Positions 42,868 to 52,629 are shown, counted from the first letter of the stretch. The stretch is DNA of 64,000 bases from Obesumbacterium proteus (GCF_001586165.1 NZ_CP014608.1:3224001-3288000), one strand, 5' to 3'. Notes: generated from the letters alone by a model not told the origin. Translations and numbers: made by a program.

Positions 42868-44256
42868 TTAATAAGCGCGCAGCGTTTGAAATACGGCTTC
42901 TAGTTTTTGCTGATCTTTAATGCCGGGGGCAGTTTCTACGCCAGAGTTGAAATCAAGTCCCGCACTGCCGAGTTTCGCGGCAAGAACGCAGTTGCTGGCG
43001 TTAAGACCACCGGCGAGCATGACGTTATCCAACGTTTTCCCTGCCAACAGATTCCAACTAAAGGATTCACCGGTGCCGCCGTTGCCGTTATCGAAGACAT
43101 AGCGGTCGACATGCAGCAAATTACGCGCAGGAATGTGATCGGTGATGCTGATGGCCTTCCAAATCTGGCAGTTAACCGGCAATAGCTGACGCAGTTCGCG
43201 GATATATTCCTGTGATTCATCCCCGTGAAGCTGAACGGCATGCAGCGCAAGACGCTCTACGGTGAGGCGAACCGTTTCCAGCTTGGCATTGCGGAAAACG
43301 CCGACGTATTTCAATGGCGCAGCGGCAATCACATCGCGTGCTTGAGTGATATCAACGTAGCGCGGCGAGCTGCCAACGAAAATCAAACCACCGTATACGG
43401 CTCCGGCGTTATAGGCGCTGGCAGCATCTTCAGCGCGGGTCAGGCCGCAAACCTTGTTATCTCCCAACAGCACGCGGCGTAACGCCATGCTCAAATCAGG
43501 TTCAGACATCAACGCACTGCCAATCAAGAAGCCATGAGCAAAATGGCTGAGCTCGCGGATCTGGCTGTAGGTATGGATGCCAGATTCGCTAATCACGGTC
43601 ACACCTAGCGGCAAACGCGGAGCCATTTTGCGTGTGCGGTTTAAATCAATCGACAGATCGCGCAGGTCACGGTTGTTGATACCGACCACTTTGGCCTTCA
43701 AGGCGATAGCGCGTTCCAGCTCTTCCTCGTTGCTGGCTTCCGTTAATACGCCCATATTTAAGCTGTGAGCCACGGCGGCCAGATGTTGGTACTGCTCATC
43801 GTCTAAAACAGAGAGCATGAGTAAAATCGCATCGGCCTGATAATGACGAGCCAGATAGATTTGATACTCGGAAATCACAAAGTCTTTGCACAACACGGGT
43901 TGATGAACGGTGGCGCTGACCTGACGCAGGTAGTCGAAGTCGCCCTGAAAATATTTTTCGTCCGTTAACACCGAGATTGCCGAGGCAAAATCGCGGTAAA
44001 GCGTGGCGATTTCAACCGGATTAAAGTTTTCACGGATCACGCCTTTTGACGGCGAGGCTTTTTTACATTCCAGAATGAACGCGGTACGGTTGCCCGCCAG
44101 TGCGTCGTAAAACGAACGCGATGACGGCTCAATGCTCTCGCGGAAACTCTCTAGAGGCTGTCGGGATTGACGTGCTTCAACCCACACGGCTTTATCGCTA
44201 ACGATGCGATTTAATACGGTTTCTTGCTTCTGTGGTGAAAGATTACCTTGCGACAT
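42868..44256 (-). CDS. trpC: bifunctional indole-3-glycerol phosphate synthase / PRA isomerase
   Basis: 462 residues. The N-terminal IGPS barrel (1-255) has FILECKKASPSKG and LCKDFVISEYQIYLAR; the C-terminal TrpF barrel (256-462) has KVCGLTRAEDA, YVGVFRN and LHGDESQEY. The fusion is typical of enterobacteria. Catalyses two successive steps after TrpD. Start ATG lies 2 bp after the end of trpD. Confidence 0.98.
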   Translation of the reverse strand: MSQGNLSPQKQETVLNRIVSDKAVWVEARQSRQPLESFRESIEPSSRSFYDALAGNRTAFILECKKASPSKGVIRENFNPVEIATLYRDFASAISVLTDEKYFQGDFDYLRQVSATVHQPVLCKDFVISEYQIYLARHYQADAILLMLSVLDDEQYQHLAAVAHSLNMGVLTEASNEEELERAIALKAKVVGINNRDLRDLSIDLNRTRKMAPRLPLGVTVISESGIHTYSQIRELSHFAHGFLIGSALMSEPDLSMALRRVLLGDNKVCGLTRAEDAASAYNAGAVYGGLIFVGSSPRYVDITQARDVIAAAPLKYVGVFRNAKLETVRLTVERLALHAVQLHGDESQEYIRELRQLLPVNCQIWKAISITDHIPARNLLHVDRYVFDNGNGGTGESFSWNLLAGKTLDNVMLAGGLNASNCVLAAKLGSAGLDFNSGVETAPGIKDQQKLEAVFQTLRAY

Positions 44257-44258
44257 AC

Positions 44259-45293
44259 TCAGCCTCGTGCTGCCAATGCGGTCACTCGCTCAAATGCTGT
44301 CCCGCTTCTGATGGTTTCCAGTGCCAGCTGCGCGTTGTGGCGCAGATTATCCTGACCGAACAATTTCAACAGCAAAGCAACGTTTGCGGCGACTGCCGCA
44401 GCGTGCGCTGCATCACCTTTACCTTGTAATAAGCGCGCCAGAATGTCACGGTTTTCTTCTGGGGTTCCGCCTTGTAACGCATTCAGTGAATAGTTCGATA
44501 AGCCAAAATCTTGCGGGGAAAGCTGATAGCTTTCGATTTCGCCGTTGTTTAACTCAGCAACCTGCGTAGGGGCGTGAATAGCGACCTCGTCCATCCCGCC
44601 ACCGTGAACCACGGCTGCATTCTTATAGCCCAACACTTTGAGCGCCTGAGCAATCGGCAACACCAATTCAGGGCTGTAAACGCCGATCAAAGCTTTAGGG
44701 GGACGCGCTGGGTTAATGAGCGGGCCGAGCACGTTAAAAATGGTGCGAGTTTTCAGCTGCTGGCGAACCGGCATTGCGTGGCGAAAGCCGGTGTGATACT
44801 GCGGCGCAAACAGGAAACAGACATTTAAGTCATCCAGCGCCTGACGTGAATCTTCGGCGCTCATATCTAAGCGAATGCCAAAGGCCTGCAATAAATCAGA
44901 CGATCCTGAACGGCTAGAAACGCTGCGGTTGCCATGTTTAGCCACTTTGGCGCCACAGCTGGCCGCAACAAAAGCGCTCGCGGTAGAGATATTGATGCTG
45001 TTCGTCCCGTCGCCGCCGGTGCCTACGATATCCGCAAAGTCATAATCTGGACGTGGGAACGGCTGAGCATCGGCCAGCAGAGCGCTGGCAGCTCCTGCAA
45101 TTTCTTCAGGACGCTCACCGCGCATTTTCATGCTAATCAGCGCCGCAGCCAGCTGGCTGTCTTCTAATTCACCACGCACGATAGCGGCAAACAGCTGGTG
45201 GCTCTCTTCTTGCGTCATCGACTGCGATTTAAACAGTTTTTCTAAAATAGGCTGATGCGTAAAAATGCTTGGTTTGATCAATGTGGCTTGCAT
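44259..45293 (-). CDS. trpD: anthranilate phosphoribosyltransferase, free-standing
   Basis: 344 residues. PRPP-binding loop DIVGTGGDGTNSINIST, and AKHGNRSVSSRSGSSDLLQ plus NVLGPLINPA. In E. coli this domain is fused behind TrpG; here a 61-bp spacer and an own GGAGT site separate them, as in Serratia. Transfers phosphoribose to anthranilate. Confidence 0.97.
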   Translation of the reverse strand: MQATLIKPSIFTHQPILEKLFKSQSMTQEESHQLFAAIVRGELEDSQLAAALISMKMRGERPEEIAGAASALLADAQPFPRPDYDFADIVGTGGDGTNSINISTASAFVAASCGAKVAKHGNRSVSSRSGSSDLLQAFGIRLDMSAEDSRQALDDLNVCFLFAPQYHTGFRHAMPVRQQLKTRTIFNVLGPLINPARPPKALIGVYSPELVLPIAQALKVLGYKNAAVVHGGGMDEVAIHAPTQVAELNNGEIESYQLSPQDFGLSNYSLNALQGGTPEENRDILARLLQGKGDAAHAAAVAANVALLLKLFGQDNLRHNAQLALETIRSGTAFERVTALAARG

Positions 45294-45354
45294 GGTGTTT
45301 ACTCCGTCAATTCTTTATAAGTTAGTCTTTTGATTTTGTTTGTATTTATCGTAT

Positions 45355-45933
45355 TTAGACTAATGCCCAAGCCAACGTCTGCTCTAACAAACGAGCGCCT
45401 TGAGTGGTAAGAATGGATTCAGGGTGGAATTGGAAACCACACACGCGATCTTCGTCCTGACGAACGGCCATCACCATACCGTTAAAGGTGGCATTGACCG
45501 TTAATCCCTCCGGGATTTGGCTGCCGACCAGTGAGTGATAGCGTGCAACCGGCAGCGGAGAAGGCAAACCAGCAAACATGCCTTCGCCATCGTGTTCAAC
45601 CTGCGACGCTTTGCCGTGCAGGATCTCACCCGCTTGCCCCACGTGGCCGCCGTAGGTTTCCACAATCGCTTGGTGACCCAGACAAATTCCGATGATAGGC
45701 AATTTGCCGCGCAGCTTGGTTAATAACTCAGGCATACATCCCGCCTCAGCCGGTGTGCCGGGGCCAGGAGAAAGCATCAGAACCGGATTTTCCATTTCAG
45801 CCAGTTTGCTGATAATCACATCCGCAGGAATTTGATTACGGTAAATCACTACGCGGTGGCCGCTAGAGCGCAGCTGATCGACCAAGTTGTAGGTAAATGA
45901 GTCGATATTGTCGAGCAGAAGAATGTCAGCCAT
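45355..45933 (-). CDS. trpG: anthranilate synthase component II (glutamine amidotransferase)
   Basis: 192 residues. Class I glutaminase: SPGPGTPAEAG, nucleophile Cys in IGICLGHQAI, and the catalytic His/Glu in FQFHPESILT. Supplies ammonia to TrpE. Overlaps the trpE stop by one base (TAATG), so it is translationally coupled to its partner. Separate from trpD. Confidence 0.97.
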   Translation of the reverse strand: MADILLLDNIDSFTYNLVDQLRSSGHRVVIYRNQIPADVIISKLAEMENPVLMLSPGPGTPAEAGCMPELLTKLRGKLPIIGICLGHQAIVETYGGHVGQAGEILHGKASQVEHDGEGMFAGLPSPLPVARYHSLVGSQIPEGLTVNATFNGMVMAVRQDEDRVCGFQFHPESILTTQGARLLEQTLAWALV

Positions 45934-47495
45934 TAGAACACCTCTTTCACGTGATGAGCGGTGGCGATGGCTCGCAGCACTGCACGGGCTTTATTACGGG
46001 TTTCGTCGGCCTCAGCCTGTGGAACAGAATCTAAAACAACGCCAGCACCGGCTTGAACGGTGGCAATGCCGTCTTCTACGTAGGCCGAGCGGATCACGAT
46101 GCAGGTATCTAAATCACCGTGTGCGGTGAAATAGCCCACGGCGCCACCGTAGCTACCACGGCGAGTTTGTTCTGCCTGTGAAATTAATTGCATGGCGCGA
46201 ATTTTTGGTGCGCCGCTCAAAGTGCCCATATTCATGCAGGCCTGATAGGCGTGCAGCACATCCAGATCTTGGCGCAGGGTGCCGACCACGCGAGAAACTA
46301 AGTGCATGACGAACGAGTAGCGGTCAACTTTGGTCAGGTCTGCGACATAGCGTGACCCCGGTTCGCAGATGCGCGCCAGATCGTTGCGTGCCAGATCGAC
46401 CAGCATCAAATGTTCTGCCAGTTCTTTATGATCGGTACGCATCTCAAGCTCAATGCGGCTGTCTAAATCACGGTCTAATTCACCGTCGGCGCGGCGTCCA
46501 CGTGGACGGGTGCCTGCAATCGGGTAGATTTCAATTTGGCGATTGGTCGCGTCATATTTCAACGCGCTTTCAGGTGAGGCACCGAACAGAGAAAAATCGT
46601 TATCCTGCATGAAGAACATGTACGGGCTTGGATTGCTGTGTTTCAGCGTATGGTATGCCGCCAGTGGAGAAGGGCACGGCAGGCTGAAACGGCGTGAAGG
46701 TACCACTTGGAAAATTTCGCCGATACGGATGGCCCGCTGCATTTGGCTGACAACGGCACCAAAAGCGTCGTCGCTCAAATTGCAGCTCAACTGCATATTC
46801 TCAACGCGAGGATGGGTAATTGGCGCAGCCTCTTGCGTCATCTGCTGGGTTAGCTGCTCCAAACGAGCCTGTAGACGCTGTGCTTCAGCGGCATTCTCTG
46901 TAAACACGGAGGCTTGCAGGCGAGCGCTGCGGTGTTGGTGATCGAGTACCAACAAGGTTTCAGCTAGATAGAAGCAAAAATCAGGGCAACGCTGATCGCT
47001 GTTTAGCGCCGCGAGATTTTCAAAGCCCGCCACCAAATCATAGGCGAACAGCCCCCCGATAAACATGGCCTCACGTTCCTGTTCAGGCACGATAACCAGC
47101 GTGAGCAGGGTACGCAGAGCGTCAAACACCGAGCGTGATTTCAAACGCGCATCTTCATCCTGCAAAGTATCGATGGCAGGGAAATGCAGAATGCGCTGGT
47201 TTGGGGATATTTCGTTCTCAACGTCTGCGGGCAGTGCTGCATCTAACAACGGAAGCAGGCCACGGCCGTTTTCGGTCAGCGCCTGAAGGGTGACGCTGCG
47301 GCCCATCGCGGTGATACGCAGGGCGCTATCGATAACTAACAGACTTTTCAGATCTTGTTTGTTGTCAATCTCAGCGGATTCTAACAGTAACGTTGCGGGG
47401 CGAGCGCCACACAGTAGGTGAAACAGCGCCGTTGGATCGTTACGATAGGCTGCCGTTTGCGTTAACAAGGTCAAAGTAGGTTTTGTCGAATTCAT
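45933..47495 (-). CDS. trpE: anthranilate synthase component I
   Basis: 520 residues, E. coli length. Chorismate-binding features: EIFQVVPSRRF, PIAGTRPRG, DLARNDLARI and GAGVVLDS...ETRNKA. The Trp-feedback element LLLESAEI (with the conserved Ser) near residue 38 is present. Converts chorismate plus ammonia to anthranilate and is the first structural gene after the attenuator. Confidence 0.98.
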   Translation of the reverse strand: MNSTKPTLTLLTQTAAYRNDPTALFHLLCGARPATLLLESAEIDNKQDLKSLLVIDSALRITAMGRSVTLQALTENGRGLLPLLDAALPADVENEISPNQRILHFPAIDTLQDEDARLKSRSVFDALRTLLTLVIVPEQEREAMFIGGLFAYDLVAGFENLAALNSDQRCPDFCFYLAETLLVLDHQHRSARLQASVFTENAAEAQRLQARLEQLTQQMTQEAAPITHPRVENMQLSCNLSDDAFGAVVSQMQRAIRIGEIFQVVPSRRFSLPCPSPLAAYHTLKHSNPSPYMFFMQDNDFSLFGASPESALKYDATNRQIEIYPIAGTRPRGRRADGELDRDLDSRIELEMRTDHKELAEHLMLVDLARNDLARICEPGSRYVADLTKVDRYSFVMHLVSRVVGTLRQDLDVLHAYQACMNMGTLSGAPKIRAMQLISQAEQTRRGSYGGAVGYFTAHGDLDTCIVIRSAYVEDGIATVQAGAGVVLDSVPQAEADETRNKARAVLRAIATAHHVKEVF

Positions 47496-47555
47496 TATTA
47501 TGTCCGCTTGTTCGCTAGTGGTCTTTAAAAGAGTTTTTTACTGAATTTTGGCTAT

Positions 47556-47578
47556 AAAAAAGCCCGCAGGGTGCGGGC
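47556..47578 (-). terminator. trp attenuator terminator
   Basis: On the minus strand GCCCGCA-CCC-TGCGGGC followed by six T, 33 bp after the trpL stop and 60 bp before trpE. Forms the transcription-stop hairpin of attenuation. Confidence 0.93.
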
Positions 47579-47610
47579 GGGATGTGCTGGATGTCATATC
47601 CGTAACACAG

Positions 47611-47715
47611 TTACTCCGCCCAACCGAATGAGTCGCGCCACCAACGTGCAGAAAGGGTCATTGCGGACACCTGCACCTGATTTACAAACTGACTGTTTAA
47701 AGAAATCTTACGCAT
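47611..47715 (-). CDS. trpL: trp operon leader peptide TrpL, 34 aa
   Basis: ATG 47715 with AGGTGA. The 34-residue peptide contains RWWRDSFGW: two adjacent Trp codons (residues 25-26) and a third at 32. It is longer than the 14-residue E. coli TrpL, whose tandem Trp lies at 10-11, but the relation to the attenuator is conserved. Stalling at these codons when charged tRNA-Trp is low allows the antiterminator. Confidence 0.88.
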   Translation of the reverse strand: MRKISLNSQFVNQVQVSAMTLSARWWRDSFGWAE

Positions 47716-47787
47716 CTCATTCACCTTAATTTTCTGTCGGTACTTTTCTGTGGATACTACAAACGTGTGGGTTAGCACCGAACCTGC

Positions 47788-47821
47788 GTACTAGTAAACT
47801 AGTTTCATGGTTGTGTGTCAA
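47788..47821 (-). promoter_or_regulatory. trp promoter with TrpR operator
   Basis: Minus strand: TTGACA (47816-47821), a 17-bp spacer and TTTACT (47793-47798). The operator GTACTAGTAAACTAGTTT (47788-47805) covers the -10 element and differs by only one or two bases from the E. coli trp operator. Confidence 0.93.
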
Positions 47822-47960
47822 CACCTTTTAAATGAATAAATTTCAATCATGGAAAATAAGAGAAAAGAGCGTGACATCAGTGAATGATTTAGGAATTAGG
47901 TGAATAGGTTAGCGCTAGGCTAGACATCCTAGGTATGATAGAGCCAGATACCGTAATAGG

Positions 47961-48845
47961 ATGGCTATTTTGCAAGATACACTGCTTGAATCAGAAGATG
48001 TGACACTGTCACCTCAACCCCTGTTTGACCTGCACAGCCACACGACGGCATCTGATGGTTTACTTTCTAGCGCAGAGTTGGTGTCCCGCGCCGCAGAGAT
48101 GGGCGTGACTACGTTGGCGATTACCGATCACGACACCACGGCAGGCATTCCCGCTGCGCGCCAAGCTATCGTTGAGCAAGGGCTTGAACTTGAGCTGATT
48201 GCGGGCGTGGAAATTTCAACGCTGTGGGAGAATCATGAAATCCACATTGTTGGGCTTAACGTAGATACTAACAGCGCTGAGCTACAAACGCTGCTGGGTG
48301 AACAGGTGACTCGTCGTCAGGCGCGGGCGAAAGAGATCGCGCTGCGGCTTGAGAAAGCGCGTATTCCCGGAGCGCTTGAGGGTGCCATGCGTATCGCCGA
48401 TGGGGCTGAGATCACGCGCGGTCATTTTGCCCGCTATTTAGTGGAGCAAGGCTATGCAACCAACGTTGGTGGTGTTTTTAAACATTATCTTGCACGCGGT
48501 AAAACCGGTTACGCTCCGCCTCAGTGGTGTACAATTGAAGAGGCCATCGTTGCGATTCACCATGCGGGTGGACAGGCCGTGGTGGCCCATCCGGGCCGCT
48601 ATCAGCTAAGCAACAAGTGGTTGAAACGGCTACTGGCCGATTTTAAAAGCTGGGGCGGCGACGCGATGGAAGTCGCACAGTGCCAGCAAGCCCCTAATGA
48701 ACGTTCGCAGTTGGCCGCGTATGCGTTGCAGTTCGGGCTATTAGCTTCGCAGGGTTCTGATTTTCACCAGCCCTGCGCATGGATTGAGTTGGGCCGCAAA
48801 TTGTGGCTCCCGACGGGCGTTGAGCCTGTATGGCGAGATTGGTAA
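47961..48845 (+). CDS. rnm: 3',5'-nucleoside bisphosphate phosphatase / RNase AM (RnmA, YciV)
   Basis: 294 residues, PHP domain: FDLHSHTTASDG, AITDHDTTAGI, GVEISTLWENHEIHIVGLN and QGSDFHQP supply the metal ligands. In E. coli it removes 5' nucleotides from rRNA ends and hydrolyses 3',5'-bisphosphates. Divergent from the trp operon as in E. coli. ATG 47961 has a very close AGG; a TTG three codons later is better spaced and could be the real start. Confidence 0.93.
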   Translation: MAILQDTLLESEDVTLSPQPLFDLHSHTTASDGLLSSAELVSRAAEMGVTTLAITDHDTTAGIPAARQAIVEQGLELELIAGVEISTLWENHEIHIVGLNVDTNSAELQTLLGEQVTRRQARAKEIALRLEKARIPGALEGAMRIADGAEITRGHFARYLVEQGYATNVGGVFKHYLARGKTGYAPPQWCTIEEAIVAIHHAGGQAVVAHPGRYQLSNKWLKRLLADFKSWGGDAMEVAQCQQAPNERSQLAAYALQFGLLASQGSDFHQPCAWIELGRKLWLPTGVEPVWRDW

Positions 48846-48902
48846 TTTAGGATATTCATCTTTCTGAGCTATCGACAGCGTCCTGAATAATGAGGAATTA
48901 CA

Positions 48903-49523
48903 ATGAGTCAGCTTTTTTATATTCACCCGGATAACCCTCAGCCGCGCCTGATTAATCAGTGTGTGGAAGTTCTGCGTAAGGGCGGCGTTATCGTCTATCC
49001 AACGGACTCGGGCTATGCGCTGGGTTGCATGCTGGGTGAGAAAAACGCGATGGAACGTATTTGCCGTATCCGTCAGTTAGACAGCAATCATAACTTCACC
49101 TTAGTGTGTCGCGATCTGTCTGAAATCTCGACCTATGCGTTTGTCGATAACACCGCATTTCGTCTTATCAAGAATAATACGCCGGGCAACTACACGTTTA
49201 TTCTGAAGGCCACGAAAGAAGTGCCGCGTCGCTTGATGAGCGAAAAGCGTAAGACGATTGGTTTGCGCGTGCCGTCAAATCCGATCGCGCTGGACCTGCT
49301 GGCCGCACTGGGCGAGCCGTTAATGTCGACCACGCTGATGCTGCCAGGCAATGACTTTGCTGAATCCGATCCGGAAGAGATCCAAGATTCACTGGGTAAA
49401 GTGGTGGACTTGGTTATCCACGGTGGTTTCTTAGGTCAACAGCCAACCACGGTGATTGATCTGACCGAGGATTCGCCGGAAGTTGTGCGCGTTGGTGCGG
49501 GCGATCCAAAGCCATTTATGTAA
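48903..49523 (+). CDS. yciO: YciO, YrdC/Sua5-like protein
   Basis: 206 residues, E. coli length. Sua5/YciO/YrdC core: KGGVIVYPTDSGYALGCMLGE, RQLDSNHNFTLVCRDLSE and the KRKTIGLRVPSNPIA segment with the conserved Arg. The family relates to threonylcarbamoyl-AMP synthesis for tRNA t6A, though E. coli YciO is weak in that. GAGGAATTACA precedes the ATG. Follows rnm, 57 bp apart. Confidence 0.95.
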   Translation: MSQLFYIHPDNPQPRLINQCVEVLRKGGVIVYPTDSGYALGCMLGEKNAMERICRIRQLDSNHNFTLVCRDLSEISTYAFVDNTAFRLIKNNTPGNYTFILKATKEVPRRLMSEKRKTIGLRVPSNPIALDLLAALGEPLMSTTLMLPGNDFAESDPEEIQDSLGKVVDLVIHGGFLGQQPTTVIDLTEDSPEVVRVGAGDPKPFM

Positions 49524-49588
49524 TACCCACAGGGATAAAATCCCTGTTGATTCCACACGCGTAAATTTGAATTCAAAAAGGAAAAAGT

Positions 49589-49834
49589 ATGTCTCAGATG
49601 CTGACTGAGAGTGAAGAACTGGCGTCCGATCTGGTTGCCTGCCAACTGGTGATTAAGCAGATTTTAGACGTTATTGACGTGATTGCGCCTACCGAAGTGC
49701 GTGAAAAAATGGCCAGCCAGCTGAAGAGCATCGATTTTGACAAGGCCAGCATTGATCCTGTGACTAAGCGCGGCGTGCAAAAAGCGATAGCGCTGATTGA
49801 GTTGAAGTTTGCTCAGCAGGAGCAGGCACACTAA
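49589..49834 (+). CDS. small helical protein, probably DUF2766 family
   Basis: 81 residues, all helical, with an AAGGAAAAAG site. ELASDLVACQLVIKQILDVIDVI and a second helix near the C-terminus with AIALIELKFAQQEQ. I think this is DUF2766, known only as a small enterobacterial protein; the label is from memory. Follows yciO in the same direction, 65 bp away, so it may be co-transcribed. Confidence 0.72.
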   Translation: MSQMLTESEELASDLVACQLVIKQILDVIDVIAPTEVREKMASQLKSIDFDKASIDPVTKRGVQKAIALIELKFAQQEQAH

Positions 49835-49870
49835 GTTTGACGGAAGACCGAGTATATAGCTCTCCACGTT

Positions 49871-50560
49871 CTTTTATGTTAGAGCAGTGAAGGGTTTCGA
49901 ACGCCTATGAGCGCATGTGTTTCCATGAAACCGCTGGCGTAGGCGCCCGAGTGAGGCGGCTCAAGCAACGCCGCCTTGTATATAGAATCTTTTATGTGAG
50001 GGCGGTGAAAGATTTCGTCCGCCCGTGAGCATTTGCGTTTCTATGAGACGGTTGGCGTAGGCGTCCGATGAGAGTCCCGTTGCGCGGGGACTCTCAACTC
50101 GCGCGCTTTTTACCGAGTCGTTTGGCCGACCGGTCTCGGAGCGTACATCCTGTACGCCCTCAACCTGCCACCAGCATCCCTGCTGGCGGCTCTAAAATGC
50201 ATTCTTTAAACATGAAAAGACAAAAGACAAAAGATATTTTTGTCTTCTTATCTTTTAAATTGTTTAAGTCTTGGTAGAAAGAGCAGTAGAAACAGGATGT
50301 TTCTACGAGGGGAGGAGGCGCCAAGGATGGCGCATGCCGACCCGGCGCGGAGATGGCGTCACGGATAAAAAGCGCGAGGATTGAAGGGGCGCGCGCTGGC
50401 GCCCCTCATCGGACGCCTTCGACTTAGTTTATATGTGAATACCGTTGCCAAGAGGCGGTCGAAACCTTACATCGTGAGTTCATAGATATCCGGTGAATAT
50501 GCTTCGCCTTACACACGACTTTCATTGGTAGGCGGTCGAAACCTTACACCACAAGTACAT
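49871..50560. repeat. mosaic of inverted extragenic repeat elements
   Basis: A 0.7-kb gene-free block. Left: two direct copies of an 80-bp unit (49871-49950 and 49989-50069) sharing TTTATGT, TTTCG..CGCC, TGAGC and TTGGCGTAGGCG. Then GAGAGTCCC/GGGACTCTC (50070-50095). Right: GGGGCGC/GCGCCCC (50386-50405), then two inverted core copies AGGCGGTCGAAACCTTACA (50453-50471 and 50530-50548). Shared outer sequences TCATCGGACGCCT and TAAAAAGCGCG are inverted between halves, so the block is an imperfect inverted repeat around an AT-rich core containing AGACAAAA/TTTTGTCT. Confidence 0.75.
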
Positions 50561-50599
50561 AAGCAGCATCAGCGCACGAAGCCATTAACCGTCAGTAAA

Positions 50600-52597
50600 C
50601 TATCTTTCCCCCACCCATATCCTCATCTCCCCCTCACCACGATTTGCCCAGCTAAACCACGGGATAAAGGTCAGCTTCTGCTGCTCTTGTTTCTCCGGCG
50701 CAGAGTCGTAGCGATATAGCGGTTGATGCGCGGCATTGTCACTCACCACACGCGTTCCCATTGTCTGAATCAGCATCTTATGGGCAAAAATGCCTTGGCC
50801 TTTGAGTAGGGTAAATGTGCTATCGATGGGTAGGGAGAGATTATGTAATTCAGCGCCGTTGTCGGCTTGTTCCAAGCAGTAAACTAATGGGCCGCGCTGG
50901 ATCGCCACTTTTCCCGCTACGTGACGCAGGAGCGGATTGCCATATACGCGGCGTACCGGCATCGGCAAGACCATCTCAATGTGATCGTTATTTTGCCATT
51001 CTCGCGTGATGTGCAGATAACCACGTTTGATCGTTCCGTCGCAGGGCGCGCCGTTCAATAAAACCTGTGGGGAAGCGCACCATTCAGGCAGCCGTAACGC
51101 TAAGGCTTGGCGAACAGGCTTTGCGGTGCTGATTTTCAGGCGGACACGTTCATCCCAAGGATAGTTGCCGGTTATCGATATTTTTAGCCCATTATCCAAT
51201 GTGGTTTCATTGCCAACGTATAAATTGATATATAAAGCATCGTCGCGCTGGGTGTAAATATAATGGCCGATAGAGGTTAAAATGCGCGCAATATTAGGTG
51301 GGCAGCACGCGCAGCCAAACCAGCGCTGGCGGATTGGTTTGACGTGATCGTAGATGTGGTTAAACGGAATGCTTTTCGGATGAACTTCCAACGGATTGAC
51401 GTAGAAAAAATGGCGTCCATCGAGTGCCATTCCGCCGAGCACGGTATTGTAAAGTGCGCGCTCCATGACGTCGGCGTATTGGCTATCGCCCTCCATTTGC
51501 AGCATGCGGTTGGCAAACATCATCAGACCAATCGACGCACAGCTTTCGGCGTATACCGTATCGTTAGGCAAATCGTAATCGGAACTAAAGGCTTCACCGC
51601 TGCTCTGCGAGCCAATGCCTCCGGTAATGTATAGCTGGCGTTGCACCATGTTGTTCCACAGGCGTAAGCAGATTTGGCGCTTTTCTTCGTCGTGATTTAA
51701 GCGGGCCAAATGCGCAACGCCAGCCAACAAATAGACAAAACGCACTGCGTGACCAATGGCGCTTTGCTGTAGCGCCAACGGCTGATGTGCTTGGCTGTAG
51801 GCCTTGTCTTTGACCATCCACGCAGGGCCATAGGTATTCCAATAAGAGGTTTTCCCGCGTTTTTCATACTCCTCGTCGTAATAGTGTGGTGGCTGAGCGC
51901 CGCGCTGTTCAACAAAATACTGAGTGAGTTTCATATAGCGCGGATTGCCAGTCACTTCGTATAAACGCATTAAGGCCAGCTCAATTTCAGGATGCCCAGG
52001 ATAGCCATGCAGTTGGTTTTCATTGGGGCCAAATACGCTATCGATATGGTCAGCCAGTCGACAAACTACGTTGAGTAGGCGACGTTTGCCCGTGGCCTGA
52101 AACCACGCCACACCGGCTTCAATCATATGCCCTGCGCAGTAGAGTTCATGGCATTCGGCAAGGTTCGTCCAGCGTTCCTGTGGTGCTTTCACGGTGAAGT
52201 AAGTATTGAGATAACCATCTTCACACTGCGCGGCTTCAATCAGTTCAATAACATGCTCGGCGGTACGCTCCAGTTCGCGATCGGACTTTTGGCACAAAGA
52301 CCACGCAACGGCCTCTAGCCATTTAGCGACGTCGCTGTCTTGGAAGACCATGCCGTAAAACTCACCTTTTTCTAGCCCAGCGGCGATGCGGAAATTTTCG
52401 ATAGCGTGGCTGGGCTCTGCGTCGCTGATGCGGTCGTTGAGTGCATCCCATTGGTAAGGGATCACCACGTCGCGAACCAGCCGTTGATACTGGCCTAAAA
52501 AAGGATCGTTAACGTGCACATGGTTTAAATCCAGTTCTTGAGCCTGCGCTACGGCATTTGGCATGGTATCGGACTGAACGGTTTCTAACGTACTCAT
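50600..52597 (-). CDS. GH127 family beta-L-arabinofuranosidase
   Basis: 665 residues, cytosolic (no signal), normal size for GH127. The zinc-cysteine site of this family is visible in WFGCACCPPNIAR and, upstream, VYAESCASIG with the catalytic Glu/Cys pair. Releases terminal beta-L-arabinofuranose. AGGAG before the ATG. The sugar symporter gene lies 32 bp upstream on the same strand. The lack of a signal implies that an arabinose disaccharide is imported first. Confidence 0.92.
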   Translation of the reverse strand: MSTLETVQSDTMPNAVAQAQELDLNHVHVNDPFLGQYQRLVRDVVIPYQWDALNDRISDAEPSHAIENFRIAAGLEKGEFYGMVFQDSDVAKWLEAVAWSLCQKSDRELERTAEHVIELIEAAQCEDGYLNTYFTVKAPQERWTNLAECHELYCAGHMIEAGVAWFQATGKRRLLNVVCRLADHIDSVFGPNENQLHGYPGHPEIELALMRLYEVTGNPRYMKLTQYFVEQRGAQPPHYYDEEYEKRGKTSYWNTYGPAWMVKDKAYSQAHQPLALQQSAIGHAVRFVYLLAGVAHLARLNHDEEKRQICLRLWNNMVQRQLYITGGIGSQSSGEAFSSDYDLPNDTVYAESCASIGLMMFANRMLQMEGDSQYADVMERALYNTVLGGMALDGRHFFYVNPLEVHPKSIPFNHIYDHVKPIRQRWFGCACCPPNIARILTSIGHYIYTQRDDALYINLYVGNETTLDNGLKISITGNYPWDERVRLKISTAKPVRQALALRLPEWCASPQVLLNGAPCDGTIKRGYLHITREWQNNDHIEMVLPMPVRRVYGNPLLRHVAGKVAIQRGPLVYCLEQADNGAELHNLSLPIDSTFTLLKGQGIFAHKMLIQTMGTRVVSDNAAHQPLYRYDSAPEKQEQQKLTFIPWFSWANRGEGEMRIWVGER

Positions 52598-52629
52598 ATT
52601 GCAGCTCCTAAAAAGACGGGAAATGAGGC

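Noticed and set aside
50068..50277. 69-codon frame inside the repeat island
   Set aside because: Consists of repeat and hairpin sequence with no coding signs.
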